DNA of 64,000 bases from Salvia splendens (taxonomy: Eukaryota > Streptophyta > Magnoliopsida > Lamiales > Lamiaceae), in contig NC_056039.1 of the NCBI RefSeq assembly GCF_004379255.2, positions 32,749,883-32,813,882 on the forward strand, given 5' to 3'. The notes below the pieces were generated by a model that saw nothing but the letters and a program-made list of their open reading frames with translations, had not been told where the DNA came from and did not search any database. This document shows positions 22,614 through 32,119 of this stretch, in pieces; position 1 is the first letter of the stretch; the number at the start of each line of letters is the position of its first letter. A program made the translations under genes and the position numbers.

Positions 22614-23484
22614 GACTAAAGTCCCAATTTGGTCCTTAACATATTGCGTTTTTTGATTTTGGTCCAAAACATTATCTTTTGAATTATTCGGTCCTTAACA
22701 TTTGAAATCGGATCACATTTGGTCAATTTGGGACGGTTCCGTCAAATTTTTGATGGTTTTAATTACCGGGTCACAAATCCGTCGCTAATCCGTCACTAAC
22801 CGAGAGAAACTGATCCGTCACCAATCCGTCACAAATCCCAGTGATTACCATAATGATAATCCCAGTGAGAAACTAACAAAAATACTAATCATCAATGGAC
22901 GAAATTCTCCATGAACTCTTCCCTTCCATCGCAGTCGGCAAAGATGTCGCTCCCCCCTCACTAGATCCAGCCACGGGCGTCAAATCCAAGGACGTCGAAA
23001 TCGCGGTGGAGATCAACCTCTCCTCCCGGATTTACCTCCCGCCCAACGCCGATCCTACCAAAAAGCTCCCGCTTCTCGTCTACTACCACGGCGGCTGCTT
23101 CATCGTCGAATCCGCCTTCTCCCCGCTCTATCATAAGCACCTCAATCACTTAGTTACTCAAGCCAACGTCGTCGCCGTCTCGGTAAATTACCGATTAGCC
23201 CCTGAATTCCCGCTCCCAATCGCGTTTGAGGATTCATGGCGCGCTCTCAAGTGGATCGCCGAGGGCGAGGGCCTGTGGAGTTCAAGAAGTGGTTGGATTA
23301 GTGACGGATTAGTGACAGATTTGTGACCTGGTAATTAAAACCGTCAAAAATTTGATGGAACCATCCAAAATAGACCAAATGTGATCCGATTTCAAATGTG
23401 AGGGACCGAATAATTTAAAAGATAATGTTTTGGACCAAAATAAAAAAAACGCAATATGTTAAGGACCATTTTGAGACTTTAGTC
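22614..23484. mobile_element. Pack-MULE carrying a carboxylesterase fragment
   Basis: Inverted repeats of about 188 bp (22614-22801 and 23297-23484) start GACTAAAGTC on each end. They are flanked by a perfect 9-bp target duplication TACATAATT (22605-22613, 23485-23493), as for Mutator elements. The 0.5-kb interior is far richer in GC and holds the 5' part of a plant CXE gene, with a leader-like piece before its ATG. A host gene fragment inside MULE ends is the definition of a Pack-MULE. Confidence 0.93.
22895..23326 (+). CDS. Truncated CXE-type carboxylesterase fragment, chimeric with MULE TIR
   Basis: An intact frame of 143 residues. Residues 1 to about 130 match the N-terminal half of plant alpha/beta-hydrolase CXE (GID1/HSL-related) proteins: a SRIYLPP strand, the oxyanion-hole motif as HGGC (residues 65-68; HGGG or HGGA in active enzymes), VSVNYRLAPEFPLP and a FEDSWRALKW helix. 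It stops before the GDSAG serine motif, and the Asp and His of the triad are absent too, so it cannot be a working esterase. The last ten or so codons (WISDGLVTDL) come from the inner end of the right TIR, which also gives the TGA. Whether it is transcribed is unknown; a working parent gene is expected elsewhere in the genome. Confidence 0.75.
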   Translation: MDEILHELFPSIAVGKDVAPPSLDPATGVKSKDVEIAVEINLSSRIYLPPNADPTKKLPLLVYYHGGCFIVESAFSPLYHKHLNHLVTQANVVAVSVNYRLAPEFPLPIAFEDSWRALKWIAEGEGLWSSRSGWISDGLVTDL

Positions 23485-23589
23485 TACATAATTTAATACT
23501 CTTTGGCTATTTATAATCTCATTTTTATCATTTTTGACCGTCCATTTAAAATCTTATTACTTTATTTCATTTTTAAGTCAGTGGACCCA

Positions 23590-23923
23590 CTATTCAAGGA
23601 GTGCAACTTATGCTGCCCTTGATATTATTGCATCACCACGCTAAAATATGGGGCGCGAGGATGCGAATGAATTCAATCCGGAGAGGTTTAGAGAAGGTGT
23701 GTTCAATGCGGGGCAACTGGCCTACTTCCCGTTCGAATGCGGCCCGAGGATATGCATCAGGCAGAACTTTGCTATGTTAGAAGCTAAAATAGCATTGGCT
23801 ATGATTCTGAAGCGTTATTCCTTTGAGCTTTCGTCTTCATATTCGCATGCACCTCACTACATGGTGGCTTTACAACCTCAACTCGGCACGCATTTGGTTC
23901 TTAACAAACTATTAAGGCTTTGA
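23590..23923 (+). pseudogene. CYP72A: CYP72A last-exon relic
   Basis: Matches the last exon of gene A (34459-34782) by eye, from GTGCAACTTATGCTGCCCTTG to the stop. A 2-bp insertion (GGGGCGCGAGGA against GGGGCGAGGA) shifts the frame near 23652. The heme loop reads [14 protein letters not shown]: the Cys ligand is kept, but the Trp-like position and the following Gly are changed. Exons 1-4 and the 5' part of exon 5 are missing. It sits about 100 bp right of the Pack-MULE, and some 8 kb before the main array, so it marks an older outer edge of the cluster. Confidence 0.88.
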
Positions 23924-24239
23924 CACTCGGGACTTTTCTTGTTCTTTTTAAGTTTGTTCTTGGAAGAACGTCGAACCTTTAGCTGAATGTCATCTTTTTT
24001 CACATTATACTTGATCGAATAAAGAGTATCCGACATGACAGAAGTATAGGTTTCTTTGATGGTGAATTGTGATTTAAATTGAAGCTATTAATTGGAATAA
24101 CACTACGTGCTAAGTCACAGGATAACAGCCTCCAAACTTTTTACTTACGTACGTAAAATAAAATCATCAATACAATACTATACGATCAATTAACGGAAAA
24201 ATGAGAAAAAAGCATGTTCATAATATCATCAATTTTATA

Positions 24240-27200
24240 CACTACAAAAAAATGTCTATTTTCAAGCACCAATTTGCAAGCACATGTAGTGCTTACAAAT
24301 TCTGGAAGAATTGCAAGCATAATCGCGAGTAAAATGCAAAATATTGGTTGCAAAATATATTTCAAGTACATTTGCGAGTAATTATTCTTGTGCTCGCAGT
24401 ATAGCAAGCAAACAGTGCTTGCAAACGTATGCTTTCTTTTTTCATAGAAATTTGTGGGATAATTTGCAAGCACCTATGAGTTGAGCTTGCAAATATTTTA
24501 AATCCCCCGCCAATTATTTGGGCTGACATCCCAAGTCTCTGCATTTCAAACCCTATTAATTTTTCCTCAAATTCTTTTTCCCATTTCTCCAATTTCCAAA
24601 TTCTCTCTTCGCATTTCTCTATTTCTCAAATTCCCAAATTCTCGTTTCGTGCCGCCGGTGTCCTGCTCTGCCACCGGTCGCCCTTGCTATACCGCCGGAC
24701 TATGGCTTTGCCACCGGTCGCCCTTGCTCCGCCGCTGGCTTCCTGCTCCGCCAGCAACAGCTTTCAGCTTTTCTTCGGTGAGGTCTCTCTCTTGCTGAAT
24801 TATTTAGCTGCTTATCGCTCTAATTTATATTGATTCTTTACGTTTCTTCAAATTCAATTCCAATTTCAGTAGCAAGGTTTGTTGGATTTTCTCCAATTCG
24901 TCGGATCACATTTCTCTGATTTTCTCTGGATTTTCTTCGAATTCATAAACACGTGCTGAGGTAATTGAGCTGCACGAAGAAGTGCATTCATAAACTGCTT
25001 TCAATGTGTTTTATTTGTTTGATATTCAGCAAACTGCTTGTAACCTCGCCAATGCCAGCATCACTGGATGCCCTAGTAAGCTGTAATCGCAAAAAAACTT
25101 ACATTCTTAATGGTCACATAGTTGTTTCTGGTGTTGGCGGTAAATTTCAATTCATTTCACTTTATTTCCATTATGTGTGTATGTGTGTTCTAATGCAGTG
25201 AGTGTGTATGTGTTTTCTTTTTCTTTTTTTGTCTTTCGGATACTCTATTATTGAGTAGAAAATTATGCTTATGCGATGTATTTTCTAGGTGTTTGTTGCT
25301 GGTGTTCTGGATCTTCTTTGATATTTCTAGTTTTTAAGCATTTTAGAGTTTATTTTGTTGCTATGCTTGACAAGCTAAGTAAATGCGTAGAATTTTTCTT
25401 AAGATAATAGTAGATTTTTTCTCTGCAACAGAACATGGATGAAATTAGAGCAAGAAGGCTTAATTGGATAAAGAAAGTTTAAGTCAGCACTATTTCTATT
25501 GTTAAAAAAAGTTAAGTAGATCAACCTTTAATAAACCTCGGGATTATAATTGAGACAACAAGTGTGTGTTTGGTGCTCTCCTCTTTCTTTCTTGATTCGA
25601 TGATACTAATATGACATGAATGAAAAGTGAAAAAAAAGAGAATAAGGGAACAATAAGTTGCTATTTTGGTATATTGTGCAACATGAAAGTAGTTTTGTGC
25701 TATGTTATTGGTTTGATCTCACTGTAGTTATATTGAAATACAAAAATATAGAGCACATTCATGTTGTTATTTTGGTATATCGCATATGTTTCTCATTAAA
25801 CATAGTGCTAGAATTAGTTTTCCAAACATTAGTAGAGAAAAAGAAACTGAAAATGAAGGAAGGGCCAGATATAGTAATAGAGTATATGTTACTGGTATGA
25901 ATAATTCCTACTATTCACTACTTTATTGTAGATTTACGTTCATGATGATTGTTCTTCTCCATATTGCCTTAAAAGGACAAGCACCAAATAAAATTCTTCT
26001 CGTATAGTTTTACCACATGTATTGATTTGAACATTTGACTGCATATGAACTGTTGTAGTATGGATCCTTGGCTATGCCTTTTCTGTTGTAATATCACTTG
26101 TTGATGTTGGCTTTGAGGTTTTGCTTCCATTATTTCATGTTTTACAGTTGCTAAGTGTTTGATCTTCTTTGTTTTGCAGCTTGCTTTCTGGAGCCATTTT
26201 TCGCACTGCAGGTAAACATAGAAATCTTTTTAGTATTCATGCTTTAACATCCTTGGTTCATGGAAACACATGTTATTTTGGATTCTATATTTTGTTTAGG
26301 GCTAAATTAGTTGAAACCTACACCTGATATTTATGTTTGATGCAATATTGATCTCTATAGATGTATAGCAAATGATGTTTTCTCCCTTTACTCTGTCCAC
26401 ATACTATCTAACTAGTGCGGACAAGCTAGAGTTAGACGATACATAATTCATATATCATAACACTTTACTCTTCTACACAATCTTTTAATTCTACATTGGA
26501 TATTTCATTACTCAAATGTTCCTACTTGTATCTGAGGTCTTGCTAAAGTTTCAGATATTTACATTTAATAGTGATATACTAATTTTTATGCAATTGTTAA
26601 CTGCTGATACTTGGATAAATAGGCTGCCGAGAGAGGAATCTCAACGATAGATTGTGTGTATGACTCGTTCCATAATATACACACGTTCAAGGATGGGTGG
26701 TATACATAATATAAGAGAACTACAAACGTTGATGAAAGAAAGTTATATTGCATCAACTCATGTATTTGTTTGTTGATGTAAATATTTTCTTATCACAGGA
26801 AATACGAGAGGAGTTGCGCTTAGAATAACGACAAGAAATACATCAATGCGCATCTGAAGTATTTTCTTGATCCTAAACTTAGGTTATGTTAATACGACAG
26901 CTGGTAAAGGTCCTTAGTCAAAAAGTTCAAGAGATGAGAAGAAGTGAATAGATTTAGCTTGTGTTAGGTTTTGACATTTATATTTTCTATTCTAGCTTCA
27001 TAGTTTCTAAGTTGTAAAATCGTGGCTTGATAGTTATCATTTTGGAAGATTCAAATCATTTGTTTGGTTGTAAAAAAATAGTTATTTTTTTTTAATGTAA
27101 AATTTGATTTTTTTTTATTCTTTTGATTAATTTCATATAATTTTTAAAAAATAAACACTAATATTAATTTGAAAAAAACAATACTGATAAATAAAAAAAT

Positions 27201-27563
27201 TATAGAATTTTCTGAAAAAAATATCAATTTGCGAGCACAACTGTGCTTGCAAATAAGCTAGAAAATGGGTTTAATTTTGAGCACATTGCGAACACAAGAG
27301 AGGTTCTAGGATATTTGCGAGCAAAAAAGGTGCTTGTAAAGTAATAATTCGACCACCAAATTTTGAAAGCCATTTTGCGAGCACTGGTCAATGTGCTCGC
27401 AAGTTTTCAGCATGTGCTTGCTATATAGTGCTTGCAATTTTTGCAACGAGCCGAATGGGTAGCACCCTTCGTGCTCGCAAAGTGCTTGCACAATGACGTT
27501 TTGCAAGCATATTTGGTTATTTACAAGCATTTTAGTGCTTGAAAAACACCTTTTTTTGTAGTG
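24240..27563. mobile_element. Non-autonomous CACTA (En/Spm-like) transposon
   Basis: Begins CACTACAAAAAAATG and ends TTTTTTTGTAGTG, the inverted CACTA ends, with a 3-bp ATA duplication (24237-24239, 27564-27566). Both subterminal zones (about 24255-24500 and 27225-27545) are packed with a TTGCAAGCAC/TGCGAGCA motif in both directions, as expected for transposase-binding repeats of this superfamily. The 2.7-kb interior has an exon/intron-like look (GC-rich start near 24640-24780, several GT and AG signals), but no TNPA/TNPD-like frame is present. Confidence 0.93.
24600..26900 (+). other. Interior of the CACTA element, gene-like but unrecognised
   Basis: Starts with a leader-like pyrimidine-rich run and a CCGCCGG-rich segment at 24650-24780, followed by AT-rich stretches. 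Short open frames exist (for example 24965-25201 and 25658-25900), none with a domain I know. It may be a captured fragment or the wreck of the element's own gene. Confidence 0.35.
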
Positions 27564-28544
27564 ATAGGACCAATTAACTACTCTAGTTAATAATGGTTTC
27601 AGATCTTCAATTAAGTAGAAAGTTAAACATACTTAGCAAATCCATGTCGTCTATTCCAGTTTGCAAAATACAGTAACTCGATTGGAAGTATGATACGAGT
27701 GTACTCGTATCGGTCCCGGTAGCGCGAAGTCGCCGGAGAAGGGTTAGGTTTGTTCGCGGGATCCTCCCGTCGAGCAGCCTAGGGTTCTCGGTCAATTAGG
27801 GTTTGACGAGATGAACTTGCGGAAAATAAAGTACAATAAAAGATAAAGTAACGATAAAAGATAAACTGAATTGATATTTCTTGAATTCATCAAAATGACT
27901 AACAATATCCACTATTTATAATAGTGGATACTAACTTAATGAGCAAGATAAAAGATATGAAAAAGATATGCAAATCCATAATTAACTAACTAAATAATAA
28001 TAATAATAATAATAATCGTATCAACTCCCCCACGGTTGAAATCCACCTTGTCCTCAAGGTGGGCACCATGAAGCAACGATGAGTGTCGAGGAATCCTCCT
28101 GGGTCAAACATATACCGAATAGTTGAGCGTCTCTCTGTATCAATGCGTCCACGAATGCTCAAGCATAGAGTGTCATTTTGCGGAGGAATCAACTTCTTCA
28201 TATCCTCAATGGAACCATCTTCGTCCTCTTTCAACAAAAAAGAATCAATCTTGTTGCGCAACATTGTAAAATCCAACCTGTTATGCTCTACCACATGTAT
28301 AGGTTCTCGGCAAGTAAAAACAACATTACATGGATCATCTATGCCATCTTTACTACCATAAATTGGTCCACTAACATCAACACTAGAATGAATAACATTT
28401 TTTTCCTCTTTATCATTGTCAACGACAATTAATTCCATCGAGTCATACCCAAAATTGGAGTCGCACGACAGAGATATTGTGGATGGTGGAGGCGAGATAG
28501 CAACGACAACAGGCAACGAGCTTCTAGATGGATCGTGATGGAGA

Positions 28545-29009
28545 TCACCTGGGGCGGCGGCGCTCATCTGTGGTAGGGGACACGATACCGGCTCCGTGTA
28601 CTTGACACTGGCTGTAGGGTCTGGTGGAGGTCGTGTCGCGGTGTGGATCGCCCAGGCAGCGTTTGTTTGCATCCATCAGAGACGTCAGTTGCTTGACAGT
28701 AGCAGTCAAACGCTCGAGCTGTGAAGCTAAGGCAACCACTGTTAGGTTCGGTTCAGATTCCGGCGTCACTAGATCACGTGGCATGTTGAGAGGCTCCATA
28801 TGGCCGACATCGTTGGTCGTTGGGAGACATTGCCAATCCGGTTGATAGGGAGGTTGCGGATATAACAATGGCGAGTCTGGATAGGAGTATCCAAATTCCA
28901 CGTTCTGGCTCTGGAGGTACCAACACGATGTGGGGCTCGGCATGGGCAGTGGCGAGAGGAACGGTCTATTGAACTGGCGATGGACGTAGTCAGTGTAGGT
29001 GTATGACAT
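28545..29009 (-). CDS. gag-like leader ORF of the small LTR element
   Basis: 154 residues, rich in Pro, Ser and Tyr at the start, with a short amphipathic helix (LASQLERLTATVKQLTSLMD) like the coiled coil at the start of plant Ty3 gag proteins. No capsid core or zinc knuckle. A second minus frame (27986-28672) partly overlaps it and runs into the LTR. In a shifted frame near 28040 the sequence reads LEDKVDFNRGGVDT, like the end of a gypsy polyprotein. This is remnant coding sequence, not a working gene. Confidence 0.45.
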   Translation of the reverse strand: MSYTYTDYVHRQFNRPFLSPLPMPSPTSCWYLQSQNVEFGYSYPDSPLLYPQPPYQPDWQCLPTTNDVGHMEPLNMPRDLVTPESEPNLTVVALASQLERLTATVKQLTSLMDANKRCLGDPHRDTTSTRPYSQCQVHGAGIVSPTTDERRRPR

Positions 29010-29356
29010 GATGGCGGAAATACGGAGGATGAGCTCTCAATGAAAGCACCAGATGATACGAGGGTACTCGTATCAGTTCCGGTAGCGCGAAGTCGCCGGA
29101 GAAGGGTTAGGTTCGTTCGCGGGATCCTCCCGTCGAGCAGCCTAGGGTTCTCGGTCAATTAGGGTTTGACGAGATGAACTTGCGGAAAATAAAGTACAAT
29201 AAAAGATAATGTAACGATAAATGATAAACTGAATTGATATTTCTTGAATTCATCAAAATGACTAACAATGTCCACTATTTATAATAGTGGATACTAACTT
29301 AATGAGCAAGATAAAAGATATGAAAAAAGATATGCAAATTCATAATTAACTAACTA

Positions 29357-29360
<4 letters not shown>

Positions 29361-29412
<52 letters not shown>

Positions 29413-29443
29413 GAATAATAATAATAATAATAAGAATCGTATC
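29361..29443. repeat. (TAA)n microsatellite in LTR
   Basis: A long run of AAT/TAA units broken by a few AAG. The matching run in the left LTR (about 27994-28016) is far shorter, so most of the size difference between the LTRs is here. Confidence 0.9.
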
Positions 29444-29459
29444 AAAGTATGACTTGATA

Positions 29460-30883
29460 TGATATCACCACGAATTAACAGTTTTTGTCTGAAAAAATGA
29501 TAAAACAAGCGAATTCTAACAATTTTAGAAAAATGATTGTGTAAAAACGGAATAATCAAGAAAAAGATACTCCTCAGTCCTCACACAATATGCATAGGTG
29601 ATAAAATAGGAATTCCCGTAAAGGATCGATATGACAAATCTACCCTTATGATTAGTATAATCTGAAATTTAAGCAGGCAGTATGCTAGCCGTTGATCCGC
29701 AAAAATGGATGGACACGGTTAAGTTATTTGTTGTTGCATGCGTTATCATTTGAGTACAATTCTATGTATATATCTTTCTTGAGAAAAGATCAAAATAAAA
29801 TACTACTCCCTCCATCCCTTAAGAATATGCATTCTTTCCTTTTTAGTCCGTCCCACAAGAATGTGCACTTTCTAATTTTGGAAAGTCTTTTTTCTCTAAT
29901 GGGGTGAGACTCATTCTCCACTAACAATACTTTGTTTACTTTTTCTCTCTACCGCTCTCGTACTTTACCAATTTTACATTAAAACCTATGCCGATCCCAA
30001 AGTGCATATTCTTTGGGGACGGAGGGAGTACATCTTAATAAAAAAAATGCAGGCTAAATTGTAGCACTAAGATTAGGAGATATGATGTCAATAATTAACC
30101 AAAAATACGGAAGGTTATTATTAATCAACTATTAGGTCATCTTATAAAATCTGGATTTTGATCATTTTAGACGGATGAAAAAATTGGTAAGGTAAGGCAG
30201 AGGAAGAGAAAAGTACTAAAAGTTTAGAAAGTTTCTATTTTTAAGGGACGAACCAAAATGGAAATAGTTTAAATGTGAGACGGGTAGTATATACAAATAA
30301 GACTCAAATTCCACTATTTTCCTTCACGAGCTTTTCTTTACATTTTATAAACTCTTTCATAACTCAATTGGGACTACTAAAGGAGGACGGAGGGAGTATA
30401 CTTACAATTACCATATACTGATGTTATACGTACGCAACGTATACACATGTTTATGTATTACTTCAACGGTACTCATTTAATATGCCTAACAAAAATATTA
30501 ACAAAATATAAAAGTACAAAATGTATTATGTCATGAATGTCATAGGAGTAGTATCTAGTAAGTTTGTTATAAATTGACTTGATTCTTATCATATTTTTCA
30601 GCGTTAACAATCACATAAAGTTTCAACGTTAACAATCACATAAAGTCAAATAATTTATACTCCTAATCTTTCAAAAATAGAAATTCGTTTCTTTTAAATC
30701 AGTCTTTTAAAAATATTTTTTGAAAAAAATGACTTATTTTCCAGTAAAACATTTTACTTTTTATATTTCTCTTACTTTATTAATTTTACATTAAAATCTA
30801 TACTTTTTATATTTTTTTTAATTTATTAACTTTGCATTAAAATCTATACTATTTTAAATATTTCTATTTTTGATGACGGAACT
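29460..30883. other. AT-rich spacer with MITEs
   Basis: No gene seen. Holds a complete MITE (29806-30028) and a lone MITE right end, GGACGGAGGGAG at about 30385-30396, whose left partner I could not place. Confidence 0.5.
29806..30028. mobile_element. Stowaway-like MITE
   Basis: Ends CTCCCTCCATCCC...GGGGACGGAGGGAG, TA on both sides, with inner inverted AAGAATATGCA / TGCATATTCTT. No coding capacity. Confidence 0.85.
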
Positions 30884-30892
30884 ATTAATAAA

Positions 30893-31846
30893 GAGTAAAG
30901 GCAAAAATTGGTCCTGAACATATGCTCATTTTATCATTTTGGTCCTAAACTTTATCTTTTGAATTTTTTGGTCCTGGACATTTCAAATCGGATCACAATT
31001 GGTTCTCCGTCAACAATTCCGTTAATATTTAACGGTCAACGATTTTAATCACAATTTTGACAAACTTAAACAATTTTTAATTATTTAATCATCCAAATTA
31101 TTTTTTTAAATAAAATCATAAATTATTTATTAGAAATAATTAAATAATTTTTTAAAAATTAAATTATTTATTCCAACTTAAACAATTTTTAAATAATTAA
31201 ATTATTTATGATTTTATTTTAAAATAATAATTTTGATGATTAAATACTTAAAATTTGTTTAAGTTGGTCAAAATTGTGTTTATCATCAAAAAATCATAAA
31301 TTATTTATTACAACTTAAACAATTTTTAAATAATTAAATTATTTATGATTTTATTTAAAAATAATAATTTTGATGATTAAATACTTAAAATTTGTTTAAG
31401 TTGGTCAAAATTGTGTTTATCATCAAAAAATCATAAATTATTTATTACAACCTAAACAATTTTTAAATAATTAAATTATTTATGATTTTATTTAAAAATA
31501 ATAATTTTGATGATTAAATACTTAAAATTTGTTTAAGTTGGTCAAAATTGTGTTTATCATCAAAAAATCATAAATTATTTATTATAACTTAAACAATTTT
31601 TAAATAATCAAATTATTTATGATTTTATTTAAATTTTTTTTTTTTGATGATTAAATAATTAAAAATTGTTTAAGTTGGTCAAAATTGTGATTAAAATCGT
31701 TGACCGTTAAATATTAACGGAATTGTTAACGGAGGACCAATTGTGATCCGATTTGAAATGTCCAGGACCAAAAAATTCAAAAGATAATGTTTATGACCAA
31801 AATGATAAAATGAGCATATGTTCAGGACCAATTTTGACCTTTACTC
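30893..31846. mobile_element. Non-autonomous MULE with long TIRs
   Basis: Long inverted repeats of about 200 bp start GAGTAAAGGCAAAAATTGG on the left and, read in reverse, GAGTAAAGGTCAAAATTGG on the right. A perfect 9-bp duplication ATTAATAAA flanks it (30884-30892, 31847-31855). The AT-rich interior is a tandem repeat of a 137-bp unit (about 31173-31640, three copies and a part), itself holding inverted segments. No ORF. The same family as 37710-38521 and related to 5693-8565 and 22614-23484. Confidence 0.93.
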
Positions 31847-32119
31847 ATTAATAAATGAGGATTTACATCGCGGGACAAGGACAACTATGGAAATGGCTTT
31901 ACTCAAAACAAATTCAACTATATCTTATTTTGAAATATCTAAATGAAATAAGCTAGAAATCGCATAAATCTAAATGTTCATTAAATACTTGTCCTTATCA
32001 TCACCGAAATAAAAAAATAAAAAATGGACTTTTCCGAAGTTCATGAACTCAATATTGTCATTTTCTGCTCTCATTATCTACAAAGCTCACACAATCAGTG
32101 TGCTCTGTTCAAACTAAAA

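Larger units (their letters stand above)
27691..29454 (-). mobile_element. Small non-autonomous LTR retrotransposon (Ty3-like remnant)
   Basis: LTRs at 27691-28023 (333 bp) and 29054-29454 (401 bp) share TGATACGAG...CGTATCA ends. They differ mainly by growth of an ATA/AAT microsatellite in the right copy. Target duplication AAGTA (27686-27690, 29455-29459). Orientation is minus: the reverse strand next to the right LTR reads TCTGGTGCTTTCATTGAGAG (primer site), and next to the left LTR GTGGGGGAGT (polypurine tract). The interior is only 1030 bp, with a gag-like leader ORF and a short stretch like the end of a Ty3/gypsy polyprotein. Confidence 0.9.

Noticed and set aside
24965..26007. Short ORFs in the CACTA interior as real genes
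   Set aside because: AT-rich, short, no domain, no consistent splice model.
30131..30400. A second MITE ending at 30396
   Set aside because: Only the right end is clear; no matching left end or target duplication was found.
32024..32119. Upstream in-frame ATG giving gene A a 32-residue N-terminal extension
   Set aside because: The start at 32120 matches the CYP72A family and the other copies; the extension has no counterpart.
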